Positions 11,136-19,188 of a DNA stretch of 45,532 bases are shown piece after piece. Origin of the DNA: Clostridia bacterium (GTDB taxonomy: Bacteria > Bacillota > Clostridia > TANB77 > CAG-508); contig JAAWMH010000026.1 in assembly GCA_022798335.1 (NCBI GenBank), positions 1 to 45,532 on the forward strand. The letters run 5' to 3'. The notes below the pieces were generated by a model that ran no database searches, was not told where the DNA came from, and saw only the letters and a list, made by a program, of their open reading frames with translations. Position 1 is the stretch's first letter, and each line of letters begins with the position of its first letter. The position numbers and the translations under genes were made by a program.

Positions 11136-11237
11136 CAAGGAATTTGACTATCAGGTATAAATAAAAAGTTCTAAAAAAAAATAGACAGCATAGAAATAGA
11201 AAAAGAAAGACAAGTTTAAAAAAGGAGAGGGTATAAC

Positions 11238-11798
11238 ATGAATAAGAAAGTATTTATTATGATAATAGGTATTTTGATAATTACTATTATAGGAGTTGGA
11301 GGATATTGGCTTTTACAAAAAAACAATAGACCAGAAGAAAAAGAAATAGAACCTCAAGAGGAAATAAGTGATGAACAAATGAGACAAACAATAGTAACAT
11401 TATATTATCAAAATAAAGAAACAAAAGAACTAATGCCAGAAGGAAGAATGATAGATGCAAAAGAATTGTTAGCAGATCCATATACTACATTATTAAAACT
11501 ACTATTAGAAGAGCCTAAAAATGAAAAGTTACAAAAAGTAATACCAGAAGGAACAAGAGTCTTAAAAACAGAATTAAAAGGCGATATGCTATATGTAGAT
11601 TTATCAAAAGAGTTTATAGATAACCATGCAGGAGGAGAAGAGGCAGAAAATATTACTATTTATGCAATTGTAAATACATTAACAGAACTAAAAGAAGTAA
11701 ACAGTATTAAAATTTTAATAAATGGAAAAGAAGATCAAGGTTTTAAAGATGGAAAGAAAAATTTTAAAAATGCTTTTGTTAGAATCGAGAAAAAGTAA
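11238..11798 (+). CDS. GerMN-domain membrane-anchored protein
   Basis: The 186-aa protein has one N-terminal transmembrane anchor (about residues 4-26), an acidic linker and a GerMN domain (about 50-180) with DMLYVDLSKEF and ENITIYAIVNTLTEL, as in the sporulation/germination protein GerM. It is probably displayed outside the membrane. There is no lipobox Cys. GGAGAGG precedes the ATG by about 8 nt. It stands alone, divergent from hlyIII. The domain is recognisable; a germination role is inferred from family and organism. Confidence 0.75.
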   Translation: MNKKVFIMIIGILIITIIGVGGYWLLQKNNRPEEKEIEPQEEISDEQMRQTIVTLYYQNKETKELMPEGRMIDAKELLADPYTTLLKLLLEEPKNEKLQKVIPEGTRVLKTELKGDMLYVDLSKEFIDNHAGGEEAENITIYAIVNTLTELKEVNSIKILINGKEDQGFKDGKKNFKNAFVRIEKK

Positions 11799-11800
11799 TC

Positions 11801-11941
11801 TTACTTTTTAAAAATATGATAAAGTTTGACCCCAGTTAGAATGTTTTTAAAATCATGTAAAAAATGTTCTACTTCGAAAAGAGAATGAACTGTATTCTCT
11901 TTTCTTTTTTTAAAATCAAATTTTTCTTTTTTGTTTTCCAT
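11801..11941 (-). CDS. Small basic protein, 46 aa, unknown
   Basis: This short ORF starts at an ATG (11939-11941) with a strong AGGAGG 5-6 nt upstream and ends at TAA. It is rich in Lys, Phe and Asn and has no Cys. The Shine-Dalgarno is the main support. It overlaps the terminator hairpin of the opposite GerMN gene, which weakens the case. I do not recognise a family. Confidence 0.4.
   Translation of the reverse strand: MENKKEKFDFKKRKENTVHSLFEVEHFLHDFKNILTGVKLYHIFKK
11876..11910 (+). terminator. Rho-independent terminator after the GerMN gene
   Basis: An 11-bp perfect stem (11876-11886 with 11894-11904) with a 7-nt loop is followed by six T. It lies about 80 nt past the GerMN stop and inside the small minus-strand ORF. 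Confidence 0.6.
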
Positions 11942-12054
11942 AAAAACCTCCTATAACATATATTATGAAGAAAAAAAGAAATTGTGAAATAGAGGTTTTA
12001 TAAATAGATACTTTTGTGATATACTCATATGTATAAAAGAAAAAAGAGGAAAAA

Positions 12055-12804
12055 ATGGAAACGATATTGAATGAAGATGAAAGAATAGATGATTTAGAAC
12101 TAAAAGGATTAAAAATAATCCAAAATAAAAAAGGATTTTGCTTTGGAATAGATAGCATTTTACTATCAAATTATGCAAAAGAGATAAAAAAAGAAAGCAA
12201 GATAGTAGATTTAGGAACAGGAACAGGAATTTTGCCAATCTTATTATCAGCAAAAACAAAAGGAACGAAAATAGTAGGAATAGAAATACAAAAAGAAGTA
12301 GCACAAATGGCAAATAGAAGTATTTTATTAAATAACCTGCAAGACAGAATAGAAATTGTATGTAAAGATATAAAAGAAATAAAAAGTATCTATGAGCCAA
12401 ATTCATTTGATGCAATTGTTACAAATCCACCATATAAAAAGCAGGGAACAGGAGCAATCAATAGACTAGAAACCAAAATAATTGCAAGGCATGAAATAGC
12501 AGCAAGCCTAGAAGACTTTGTAAGAATAGCAAAGTATTTATTAAAAGATCAAGGAGACATTTATATAGTACATAGACCAGAAAGATTAGTAGACTTATTA
12601 AGTTATTTGCGAAAATATAAGTTAGAGCCTAAAACATTAAGATTTGTACAAGCAAATCAAGAAAAAGAGCCAAACTTAGTATTAATAAAAGCAACGAAAA
12701 ATGCAAAGCCATTTTTAAAAATACAAAAGCCACTAATTATTTATAAAGAAAACGGAAGTTATACAAAAGAAATTTTAGAAATATATCATGAAAAAGGAGT
12801 TTAA
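12055..12804 (+). CDS. TrmN6/YfiC-like tRNA1(Val) A37 N6-methyltransferase
   Basis: This 249-aa Rossmann-fold methyltransferase has the SAM motif VDLGTGTGILPILL (about residues 47-60) and the N6-adenine motif NPPYKKQG (about 123-130), in the arrangement of the YfiC/TrmN6 family. In Firmicutes this gene commonly precedes rsmI, as here with a 2-nt gap. The family methylates A37 of a tRNA; the exact substrate in this organism is inferred. Confidence 0.8.
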   Translation: METILNEDERIDDLELKGLKIIQNKKGFCFGIDSILLSNYAKEIKKESKIVDLGTGTGILPILLSAKTKGTKIVGIEIQKEVAQMANRSILLNNLQDRIEIVCKDIKEIKSIYEPNSFDAIVTNPPYKKQGTGAINRLETKIIARHEIAASLEDFVRIAKYLLKDQGDIYIVHRPERLVDLLSYLRKYKLEPKTLRFVQANQEKEPNLVLIKATKNAKPFLKIQKPLIIYKENGSYTKEILEIYHEKGV

Positions 12805-12806
12805 AA

Positions 12807-13628
12807 ATGGAAGGAACAATTTATCTAGTAGCTACTCCAATAGGAAATTTAGAAGATATAACTTATAGAGCAATACAAACTTTAAAGAATGTAGATTTAA
12901 TAGCAGCAGAAGATACAAGACATACTTTGCAACTACTAAATCATTTTGAAATAAGCAAACCATTAATCAGTTATCATAGACACAATGAACAAATAAAAGC
13001 AGAAGAACTAATACAAAAAGTATTAGAAGGGAAAAATATTGCTATTGTAACAGATGCTGGAACACCAGGGATATCAGACCCAGGAGAAGAAATCGTAAAA
13101 CAAGCAATTGAAAAACAAATAAAAGTAATACCAATACCAGGAGCAAGTGCTTTAATCAATAGCCTTATTGTATCAGGACTACCTACAAAAGAATTCTCGT
13201 TTTATGGATTTTTACCATTAAATAAGAAAAATAGAAAAGAAACATTTGAAAAAATAAAAAGAGAACAAAAAACAGTAATTTTATATGAGGCACCACATAA
13301 ACTACAAAAAACATTGCAAGACATTTTAGAACAGCTAGGAAATATAAGAGCATGTTTAGTAAAAGAGCTTACCAAGATACATGAAGAAAAATACTATGGA
13401 ACAATTGAGGATCTAATAGAAAAATGCCAATTACCAAAAGGAGAGTTTGTAATTGTATTAGACCTAAATGAAATAAAAATAGAAGAAAAGCAAGAAATAA
13501 CTATACAAGAGCAATATCATTATTACCAAAAACAAGGACTCGAAAAAAAAGAAATTATTAAGCAAATTGCAAAAGATAGAAAAGTAAATAAAAATGAAAT
13601 ATATCAAATGTTTTTAGATAAAAAATAA
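12807..13628 (+). CDS. rsmI: 16S rRNA C1402 ribose 2'-O-methyltransferase
   Basis: The 273-aa protein has the RsmI/tetrapyrrole-methylase signatures LVATPIGNLEDITYRA at the N-terminus, AEDTRHT, and TDAGTPGISDPG, followed by FYGFLP. It methylates the ribose of C1402 in the ribosomal P site, a modification that tunes start selection and decoding. AAAAAGGAG precedes the ATG. It is cotranscribed with the TrmN6-like gene and closed by a strong terminator. Confidence 0.93.
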   Translation: MEGTIYLVATPIGNLEDITYRAIQTLKNVDLIAAEDTRHTLQLLNHFEISKPLISYHRHNEQIKAEELIQKVLEGKNIAIVTDAGTPGISDPGEEIVKQAIEKQIKVIPIPGASALINSLIVSGLPTKEFSFYGFLPLNKKNRKETFEKIKREQKTVILYEAPHKLQKTLQDILEQLGNIRACLVKELTKIHEEKYYGTIEDLIEKCQLPKGEFVIVLDLNEIKIEEKQEITIQEQYHYYQKQGLEKKEIIKQIAKDRKVNKNEIYQMFLDKK

Positions 13629-13664
13629 AAATCTGTAAAATAAAATTTTACAGATTTTTTTGTA
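13628..13664. terminator. Bidirectional terminator between rsmI and abrB
   Basis: A 14-bp perfect stem (13628-13641 with 13645-13658) with a 3-nt loop has A-runs on the left and T-runs on the right, so it can end both convergent genes. Confidence 0.8.
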
Positions 13665-13919
13665 TTATTCTTCAATAGTAATATCAGAAAGTTTAGATAA
13701 ACATTTATCACAAACCAACTTTCCTTTATATTCAGATAGTTTTTTAGAACCACCACAAAAGATACAATTAGGTTCATACTTTTTCAAAACAATAGAAGAA
13801 CCATCTACATATATTTCTATGGGATCTTTTTCTGCGATCTCAAATTTATTCCTTAGTTCAATTGGTATTACAACTCTTCCTAGTTCATCTACTCTTCTAA
13901 CAATTCCTGTAGACTTCAT
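13665..13919 (-). CDS. abrB: AbrB/SpoVT-type transition-state regulator
   Basis: The 84-aa protein has the swapped-hairpin AbrB domain (MKSTGIVRRVDELGRVVIPI, then LRNKF) and a C-terminal CxxC...CxxC segment (CIFC, CDKC) that may bind zinc, common in clostridial AbrB homologues. It is a dimeric or tetrameric DNA-binding regulator of stationary-phase genes. GGAGGT lies upstream of the ATG. Its upstream region holds a Spo0A-box sequence and phased direct repeats, consistent with repression by Spo0A and perhaps autoregulation. Confidence 0.88.
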   Translation of the reverse strand: MKSTGIVRRVDELGRVVIPIELRNKFEIAEKDPIEIYVDGSSIVLKKYEPNCIFCGGSKKLSEYKGKLVCDKCLSKLSDITIEE

Positions 13920-13944
13920 AAGATACCTCCTCTAAATAATGATT

Positions 13945-13951
13945 TTCGACA
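13945..13951 (-). promoter_or_regulatory. Spo0A-box sequence upstream of abrB
   Basis: TGTCGAA on the minus strand matches the TGNCGAA Spo0A-box consensus and lies 26 nt upstream of the abrB start. A 7-mer alone is weak, but the position matches the known Spo0A repression of abrB in Bacillus. Confidence 0.5.
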
Positions 13952-13980
13952 AATTCATCATATATAATAATAGCACAAAA

Positions 13981-14031
13981 TTAGCAAAAATACAACAAAG
14001 ATTAGCAAAAACTGTAATTTTTTAGCAAAAA
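13981..14031. repeat. Three helically phased direct repeats TTAGCAAAAA
   Basis: TTAGCAAAAA occurs at 13981-13990, 14002-14011 and 14022-14031. The spacing of 21 and 20 bp is two helical turns, so all copies face the same side of the helix. It lies in the abrB/spmA divergent region and is a candidate operator. Confidence 0.5.
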
Positions 14032-14053
14032 ATTACAAATAATGTAAGAAAAA

Positions 14054-14060
14054 TGTCGAA
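14054..14060 (+). promoter_or_regulatory. Second Spo0A-box sequence, spmA side
   Basis: TGTCGAA on the plus strand lies 82 nt before the spmA start, in opposite orientation to the abrB-side copy. It may serve either gene. Confidence 0.4.
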
Positions 14061-14141
14061 ACACTACAATAAAAGTAAAAGTAATAAAAACATAGAAGAT
14101 GAATAAGATAAAAAGAAAATAAATAGAAAGAAGGAAAAAAC

Positions 14142-14717
14142 GTGCTTAATATTATTTGGCCAGCTTTTATTATAATTTCCGTTATATATGCATTAGGAAC
14201 AGGAAATATAGAAAATGTAAGTAATGGTATATTTGATTCGGCAAAATCAGCAGTAGAACTAACCATTACCTTTTTTGGAACAATATGCTTATGGAATGGA
14301 ATTATGGAAATTGCAAAACAAACAACACTCATTCAAAAATTAACAAAAGGATTAAAGCCATTTATCCACTTTTTATTTCCAGAAATGAAACAAAATAAAC
14401 AAGCAGAAGAAGAAATTTCTATGAATGTAGTAGCAAATTTATTAGGACTAGGAAATGCAGCAACACCACTAGGATTAAAAGCAATGCAAACTATGCAAAA
14501 AGAAAATATGAAAAAAGACACCTTAACAAATTCAATGGCAATGTTTATTGTAATTAATACAGCATCTTTGCAATTAATACCAACTAATGTAATTGCCATT
14601 CGAAGTTCTTTAGAGTCAAACTCACCAAGCAGTATTATTTTGCAAGTTTGGGTAGCAACAATTGTAGCAGCAATAGTTGGAATTACCGCCACGAAAATAT
14701 TAATGAAAAGGTTTTAA
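14142..14717 (+). CDS. spmA: Spore maturation protein A
   Basis: The 191-aa membrane protein of the nucleoside-recognition (Gate) family has the N-terminal NIIWPAFIIISVIYALGTG and the central LLGLGNAATPLGLKAMQ seen in SpmA. It starts at GTG with AAGGAA upstream. SpmA and SpmB are needed for spore core dehydration. The adjacent spmB, 3 nt downstream, makes the assignment firm. Confidence 0.92.
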   Translation: MLNIIWPAFIIISVIYALGTGNIENVSNGIFDSAKSAVELTITFFGTICLWNGIMEIAKQTTLIQKLTKGLKPFIHFLFPEMKQNKQAEEEISMNVVANLLGLGNAATPLGLKAMQTMQKENMKKDTLTNSMAMFIVINTASLQLIPTNVIAIRSSLESNSPSSIILQVWVATIVAAIVGITATKILMKRF

Positions 14718-14720
14718 AAT

Positions 14721-15248
14721 ATGAAAATAGTAAATTTTCTATCAGCAGCAGCAATGCCAATGATTATTATTTTAATTATTTTATATGGAATAAAAGAAAA
14801 GAAGAAGGTATTTGATTTATTTTTAGAAGGAGCAAAAGACGGAATGAAAATAGTAGTAGAACTATTTCCAACTCTATTAGGAATATTTTTAGCAATAGGA
14901 CTACTTAGAAACTCAGGAATACTAGACTGTATCATTCAAATTATTTCACCAATTACAAATCTTTTAAAAATACCAAATCAAATTTTACCACTAGCCATGC
15001 TAAGACCAATTTCAGGAAGTGCCTCTATGGGAGTAGCAGTAGATATTATGCAAAAATATGGAGTAGATAGTATGATAGGAAAAATAACTTCAACAATTAT
15101 GGGATCAACAGAAACAACTTTTTATACAATAGCGATCTATACTTCTTGCATAAAAGTAAAGAAAATAAGGTTTGTACTAGCAGCAGCATTACTTGCAGAC
15201 TTAGCAGGGATGATAACTTCTGTCATAATTTGTAAGATTATGTCGTGA
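14721..15248 (+). CDS. spmB: Spore maturation protein B
   Basis: The 175-aa membrane protein has SpmB features: MPMIIILIILYG at the start, then PTLLGIFLAIGLLRNSG, RPISGSASMGV and STETTFYTIAIY-like segments of the Gate domain. It follows spmA by 3 nt and acts with it in spore core dehydration. Confidence 0.92.
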   Translation: MKIVNFLSAAAMPMIIILIILYGIKEKKKVFDLFLEGAKDGMKIVVELFPTLLGIFLAIGLLRNSGILDCIIQIISPITNLLKIPNQILPLAMLRPISGSASMGVAVDIMQKYGVDSMIGKITSTIMGSTETTFYTIAIYTSCIKVKKIRFVLAAALLADLAGMITSVIICKIMS

Positions 15249-15323
15249 AGTTTTTCTTGACAAATCCAGAAAATGGTAGTAATATAAAAATGCAATTTGA
15301 TAAAACATGAAAGGACAAGACTT

Positions 15324-15428
15324 ATGTTAATTCAAATTTTAATTTTTATTTCTTTATATTTTATTCTAAGACTTTTCATTTCTAAATTGTTAGCAAAACA
15401 AATTTTAAAAAGAATTTCTAAAGAATAG
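15324..15428 (+). CDS. Possible small membrane protein, 34 aa
   Basis: An ATG with AAAGGA about 8 nt upstream opens a 34-aa ORF made of one hydrophobic helix and a basic tail (KQILKRISKE). It lies 75 nt downstream of spmB. I do not recognise it, and support is limited to ribosome binding site and composition. The rest of 15249-15581 holds only the inverted-repeat unit at 15457-15573. Confidence 0.35.
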   Translation: MLIQILIFISLYFILRLFISKLLAKQILKRISKE

Positions 15429-15456
15429 TAAAGAACACAATTTATGATTTTATTTT

Positions 15457-15573
15457 TGTAGAAGAGATTTTATATCGAGGTTCATATATTTCCCCTAATA
15501 TATAAATTTATAAAAAGTGCCCCCAATTTTATCCTTTTTTCAAATTTTTTTGTTTCTCAAAATCTCTTCTACA
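15457..15573. repeat. 117-bp unit bounded by a 15-bp perfect inverted repeat
   Basis: The 15-mer at 15457-15471 (TGTAGAAGAGATTTT) recurs as its exact reverse complement at 15559-15573, enclosing 87 nt with two C-runs that are unusual for this AT-rich DNA. It could be a long-stem structured RNA, a shared terminator for the convergent spmAB and rlmH units, or a small MITE-like element. No obvious target duplication is visible. Confidence 0.5.
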
Positions 15574-15581
15574 ATTCAATA

Positions 15582-16061
15582 TTAATGATGATAAGTTTCA
15601 TTATTTTGGATTTTAAAACTACGAAATAGTTGCTCTAATAAAAAAACACGAATTAATTGATGTGGAAAAGTCATTTTAGAAAAAGAAATTAGCTCATTAG
15701 AGCTTGCAAGTAGTTCTTTAGACATACCCAAAGTACCACCAATTAAAAAAGTAATATGAGAGCAAAAAAGAGTAGACTGCTCAATCTTAGTAGCAAATTC
15801 TTCAGAAGAATATTGCTTTCCAGTTAAGTCTAAAGCAATAACATAGCTATTTGGTTTAATATGAGAAGAAATAAGGTTACTTTCTTTTTGAATAATTTTT
15901 TGCTTCTCTAAAGAACTCAAAACAGCAGGAACCTTTTCATCAGATAATTCAATAATGTTAAAAATGCAATATTTAGAAAGCCTTTTGCTATATTCTAATA
16001 TTGCATCTTTTAAATAATTTTCTTTTAATTTACCTACACAAATTAAATCAATATGTAACAT
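15582..16061 (-). CDS. rlmH: 23S rRNA pseudouridine-1915 N3-methyltransferase
   Basis: The 159-aa SPOUT methyltransferase has the N-terminal IDLICVGKLKENYLKDAI, the knot motif FLIGGTLGMSKELL, and the typical end FPHQLIRVFLLEQLFRSF...YHH. It acts on m3-pseudouridine 1915 in helix 69 of the assembled ribosome. It is the last gene of a minus-strand run murA, YycJ-type gene, rlmH. The pairing of the last two is common in Firmicutes. Confidence 0.94.
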   Translation of the reverse strand: MLHIDLICVGKLKENYLKDAILEYSKRLSKYCIFNIIELSDEKVPAVLSSLEKQKIIQKESNLISSHIKPNSYVIALDLTGKQYSSEEFATKIEQSTLFCSHITFLIGGTLGMSKELLASSNELISFSKMTFPHQLIRVFLLEQLFRSFKIQNNETYHH

Positions 16062-16078
16062 AAAAACCTCTTAAATAG

Positions 16079-16877
16079 TTAAGCACCTAAATTTAAAATA
16101 TTACTTGGAGCAAAGCGATTAGCAACGCCAATTTTAATAGCATTTTCATTAAAACTAGAAGAAGTACATAATTCGTCAAGAACAGTTTTATAAGCAAGCT
16201 CAGGAAAATTATTTTCTTTACTTAAATGACCAAGAAGAACATTTTTAAGCCCACTACTCATTAAATAAGAAATCGTTTTACCAGCAGCTTCATTAGACAA
16301 ATGACCGATTAGGACCAGCAATTCTTTGTTTTAAAGAATAAGGATATCTAGAACATTTTAAAATGTTAGGATCATAATTAGACTCTAATAAAATAAAAGA
16401 GCTCTCTTCTAAATTTTTAATAATTCTAGAATCCATATGACCAATATCAGTAGCAATGCTAATTTTTTGATTTTGATAAAAAATATTAAAGCCACAAGGA
16501 TTAGCACTATCATGAGGAATAGAAAAAGGAAGAACCTTTAATTCGCCAATATCCATATTTTGGTTTACTTGAAAAGAAAGTTTATTTTCACTTTGAACTT
16601 TACAAGAAACTTCAGGCATAGCCTCCCAAGTTTCGCTATTAGCATAAACAGGAATATCAAATTTTTTAGATAAAGTTCCTACCCCTCTAATATGGTCAAT
16701 ATGTTCATGTGTTATTAAAATTGCATCAATATCATGAATATCTACTTCAATACTATTTAATGCAGTTTCAATCTTTTTAGCACTTTGACCAGCATCTATT
16801 AAAATTTTAGTGGTAGGTGTTTCTAAAAATAAGCTATTTCCACTACTACCACTATATAAACTACAAAATCTAAACAT
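16079..16877 (-). CDS. walJ: YycJ/WalJ-type metallo-beta-lactamase-fold hydrolase, read through one CGG +1 shift
   Basis: The restored product is 265 aa, the usual length for YycJ/WalJ. The metal motif THEHIDHIRG (about residues 56-65) and SGSSGNSLF near the start define the family, an MBL-fold nuclease-like protein linked to cell-wall and DNA-replication coordination in Bacillus. The frame breaks at codon 191, CGG at 16305-16307. Skipping the C restores RIAGPNGHLSNEAAG, where GHLSN is a strongly conserved family motif. The unshifted product stops after four codons and lacks the C-terminal quarter. It lies 27 nt after murA and 17 nt before rlmH. Confidence 0.88.
16305..16307 (-). other. CGG +1 recoding site (YycJ/WalJ-type gene)
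   Basis: Codon 191 is CGG followed by T. Skipping C gives GGT, the Gly of the conserved GHLSN motif. Confidence 0.9.
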
Positions 16878-16904
16878 ATGTATTTCATCCTTTGCTTTTG
16901 TTTC

Positions 16905-18169
16905 TTAAGCTTCAGTCACTCTTTCAATATTAGCACCTAAACTTCTAAATTTTTCTTCAATACTTTCATAGCCCCTGTCAATATGTTCAATATTATATAA
17001 ATGAGTTTCACCATTTGCAATAGTCCCAGCAATTAGTAAAGCAGCGCCAGCTCTTAAATCAGTTGCATAAACAGGAGCACCACTAAGTTCTTTTACACCT
17101 TCAAAAAGAGCAGACTTACCCTGAGCTGTAATTTTAGCACCCATTTTATTAAGTTCAAAAGTATATTGAAATCTAGAATCCCAAATACTCTCATGAACTG
17201 TACTAACACCATCAGCAATAGAAAGAACTACACCTATTTGAGGTTGCATATCTGTTGGAAAACCAGGATAAGGAAGTGTTTTCACAATAGCTTTATTCGG
17301 TTTTTTATTCATGCTAACACGAATAGAATCACCATAATCCTCAACAGTACCACCAATTTCTAAAATTTTAGCAGTAATACAATCTAAATGTTCAGGAATA
17401 CAATTTTTAATTAAAATATTACCACGAGAAGCGACAGCAGCAAGCATAAAAGTACCAGCTTCAATTTGATCTGGAACAACGCTATAAGTAGTATTTCCAT
17501 GTAAAGACTTTACACCATTAATTTTAATAACATCAGTACCAGCGCCACGAATGTCAGCACCCATAGTATTCAAAAAGTTTGCAACATCAACGATATGAGG
17601 CTCTTTTGCAGCATTATCAATAGTAGTAGTACCGGTCTGCAAGAACAGCAGCTAAAATAGCATTAATAGTAGCGCCAACAGAAACAATATCCATATAAAT
17701 AGAAGTGCCTGTTAGTTTTTTTGCCTTAGCTGTAATTTTTCCCTGAGAAACATCTACCTTGGCGCCTAAAAGTTCAAAAGCCTTAATATGTTGGTCAATA
17801 GGTCTAGCGCCTAAGTTACAACCGGCCTGGAAGACCAACTTCAGCAGTACCACACCTACCAAGTAAAGAACCAAGTAAATAATAAGAAGCCCTAAACTTA
17901 GAAGTCATATCTAAAGGAGCTTGCGTACAAGAAATATTTCTAGTATCAATTTCAATTTCGTTATCTGTAATCCATTTAATTTTAGCACCTAATTCTTCTA
18001 AAATTTTAACAGACATTTTAACATCACTAATATTTGGTAAATTTTCAATTTTACAAATTCCATCAATTAATAAGGTAGCAGGTAAAATAGCAACAGCAGC
18101 GTTTTTAGCACCGCTAATGGTTACCTCTCCTTTTAGTTTGCTTGGACCTTTTATTACTAGTTTATCCAA
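16905..18169 (-). CDS. murA: UDP-N-acetylglucosamine 1-carboxyvinyltransferase, read through two CGG +1 shifts
   Basis: MurA makes the first committed step of peptidoglycan synthesis, adding enolpyruvate to UDP-GlcNAc. The restored protein is 420 aa from a TTG start (18167-18169; GGGGGT 8 nt upstream) giving the usual N-terminus DKLVIKG and [12 protein letters not shown]. Two frames are joined at CGG 17822-17824 (codon 116) and a third at CGG 17632-17634. The first shift rebuilds [13 protein letters not shown], the catalytic loop with the active-site Cys right after the recoded Gly. The second rebuilds [19 protein letters not shown]. Without recoding there is no Cys and no enzyme. A longer start at 18208 gives a non-family N-terminus. 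Confidence 0.92.
17632..17634 (-). other. CGG +1 recoding site 2 (murA)
   Basis: After the first shift this CGG is again in frame and is followed by T. Skipping C gives GGT = Gly in the conserved segment [11 protein letters not shown]. Confidence 0.9.
17822..17824 (-). other. CGG +1 recoding site 1 (murA catalytic loop)
   Basis: Codon 116 is CGG followed by T. Skipping C gives GGT = Gly, then TGT = the catalytic Cys of PGGC. The zero frame stops two codons later. Confidence 0.93.
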
Positions 18170-18276
18170 AACAGTTACCCCCAAATAAAAAAATATTGTT
18201 ATTTCCACTTCTTTATAACATAGTTTGTCCTTTTTGGCAAGTAATTCCTTCGTTTATTCAAAACAAGAAATAAAAA

Positions 18277-18306
18277 AGACTGCCAGAGCTTAGGGCAGTC
18301 TGAAAA
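18277..18306 (-). terminator. Terminator after spoIIR
   Basis: An 8-bp stem with GC content (18277-18284 with 18294-18301) is followed on the minus strand by a T-run (18271-18276). It separates spoIIR from murA. Confidence 0.7.
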
Positions 18307-18310
18307 TTTG

Positions 18311-18947
18311 CTAATTTAAACCTAATTTCCAGTTTTGAAAAAATTCAACTAATTTAAACTTAAAAGTAAATTCATTATCATCTGTTTTACTAATTAAATC
18401 ATATTCTTCATCACTTAAAGTTTCTTTTAATTCTTCTTTAGAACTATCAGGAACAATACCACTACTTACATCTACAAAGCAAAGAGGAGGAAACATAACA
18501 CACCACCAGTTTTGACCGCTTAGCTTCTCCAATTTTTACTTTCAAAGCATCATAAGTTCCACTAGGTAAAGTAATATCTCCATATTGCTTAGTAGGAAAA
18601 TTAGCAATACCTACTTCAATCGAAACAGTGTAACTAAATCCGTTAGCTTCTATTACATTTTGAGCAATCTTTTGCAAATCTGCCTGATGCATGCTAGCTA
18701 TTTGCATTACCTCTTGTTTAGAAGAACAGTCTTTAGAAAGTTCATTCATAAATTTTAATAATTCATCACGAACTTTTAACTTTAAGTCTTGGTCTTCCTT
18801 ACTATCACTATTTGCAATTACATGCAAACGAAAAACACTATTAGCAATATCATCAGAAACAGCACAAACATATGAGATAGCACTAATAAAAGTATATAAA
18901 CATAATAAAAGAGAAATGACTAAAAAAGGTTTTAAAAAAGATTTCAT
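18311..18947 (-). CDS. spoIIR: Stage II sporulation protein R, read through one CGG +1 shift
   Basis: SpoIIR is secreted from the forespore and triggers SpoIIGA to activate pro-sigma-E. The restored protein is 211 aa: an N-terminal signal segment (about residues 5-28), then SVFRLHVIANSDSKEDQDLKLKVRDEL, the family hallmark, and the C-terminal GQNWWCVMFPPLCFVD. That last motif is reached only by skipping the C of CGG 18516-18518 (codon 144). Unshifted, translation runs 18 codons in the wrong frame. A TGTCGAA sequence lies about 140 nt upstream; sigma-F control would be expected from the family, but I did not identify such a promoter. Confidence 0.92.
18516..18518 (-). other. CGG +1 recoding site (spoIIR)
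   Basis: Codon 144 is CGG followed by T. Skipping C gives GGT = Gly in the conserved KGQNWWCVMFPPLCF motif. Confidence 0.92.
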
Positions 18948-19085
18948 AATTTTTTCCTCCGTAAACTTAAATTTTCTTGTTTAGTATCATTATTGACAAA
19001 ATTTAAGAAATTATACTAAATTGGAAAAATTTTTTTAAGCTTCCTAAAAATTAAAAACAAGTATAGCAAAGGAAAAAAAGTCAAA

Positions 19086-19092
19086 TGTCGAA
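19086..19092 (+). promoter_or_regulatory. Spo0A-box sequence in the spoIIR / unknown-gene divergent region
   Basis: TGTCGAA matches TGNCGAA. It lies between spoIIR and the 19189 gene, about 30 nt upstream of the latter's -35 box. Weak on its own. Confidence 0.35.
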
Positions 19093-19121
19093 TAAACACG
19101 TACGATTTTTCTTTAAAAAGC

Positions 19122-19158
19122 TTGACTTCCGTAAATAAATAATGGTAAAATTTACCAT
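19122..19158 (+). promoter_or_regulatory. Sigma-A promoter with a palindrome over the -10 box
   Basis: TTGACT (19122-19127) and TAAAAT (19146-19151) are 18 nt apart. A perfect palindrome ATGGTAAAATTTACCAT (19142-19158, 8-bp arms and one central base) covers the -10 box, a position expected for a repressor operator. Confidence 0.6.
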
Positions 19159-19188
19159 GTTAGAAATAAAAAACAGGGGGTTATTGAA

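Noticed and set aside
16905..18208. Several separate small genes in the murA region
   Set aside because: The pieces are consecutive segments of one MurA and give a normal 420-aa protein after two skipped bases.
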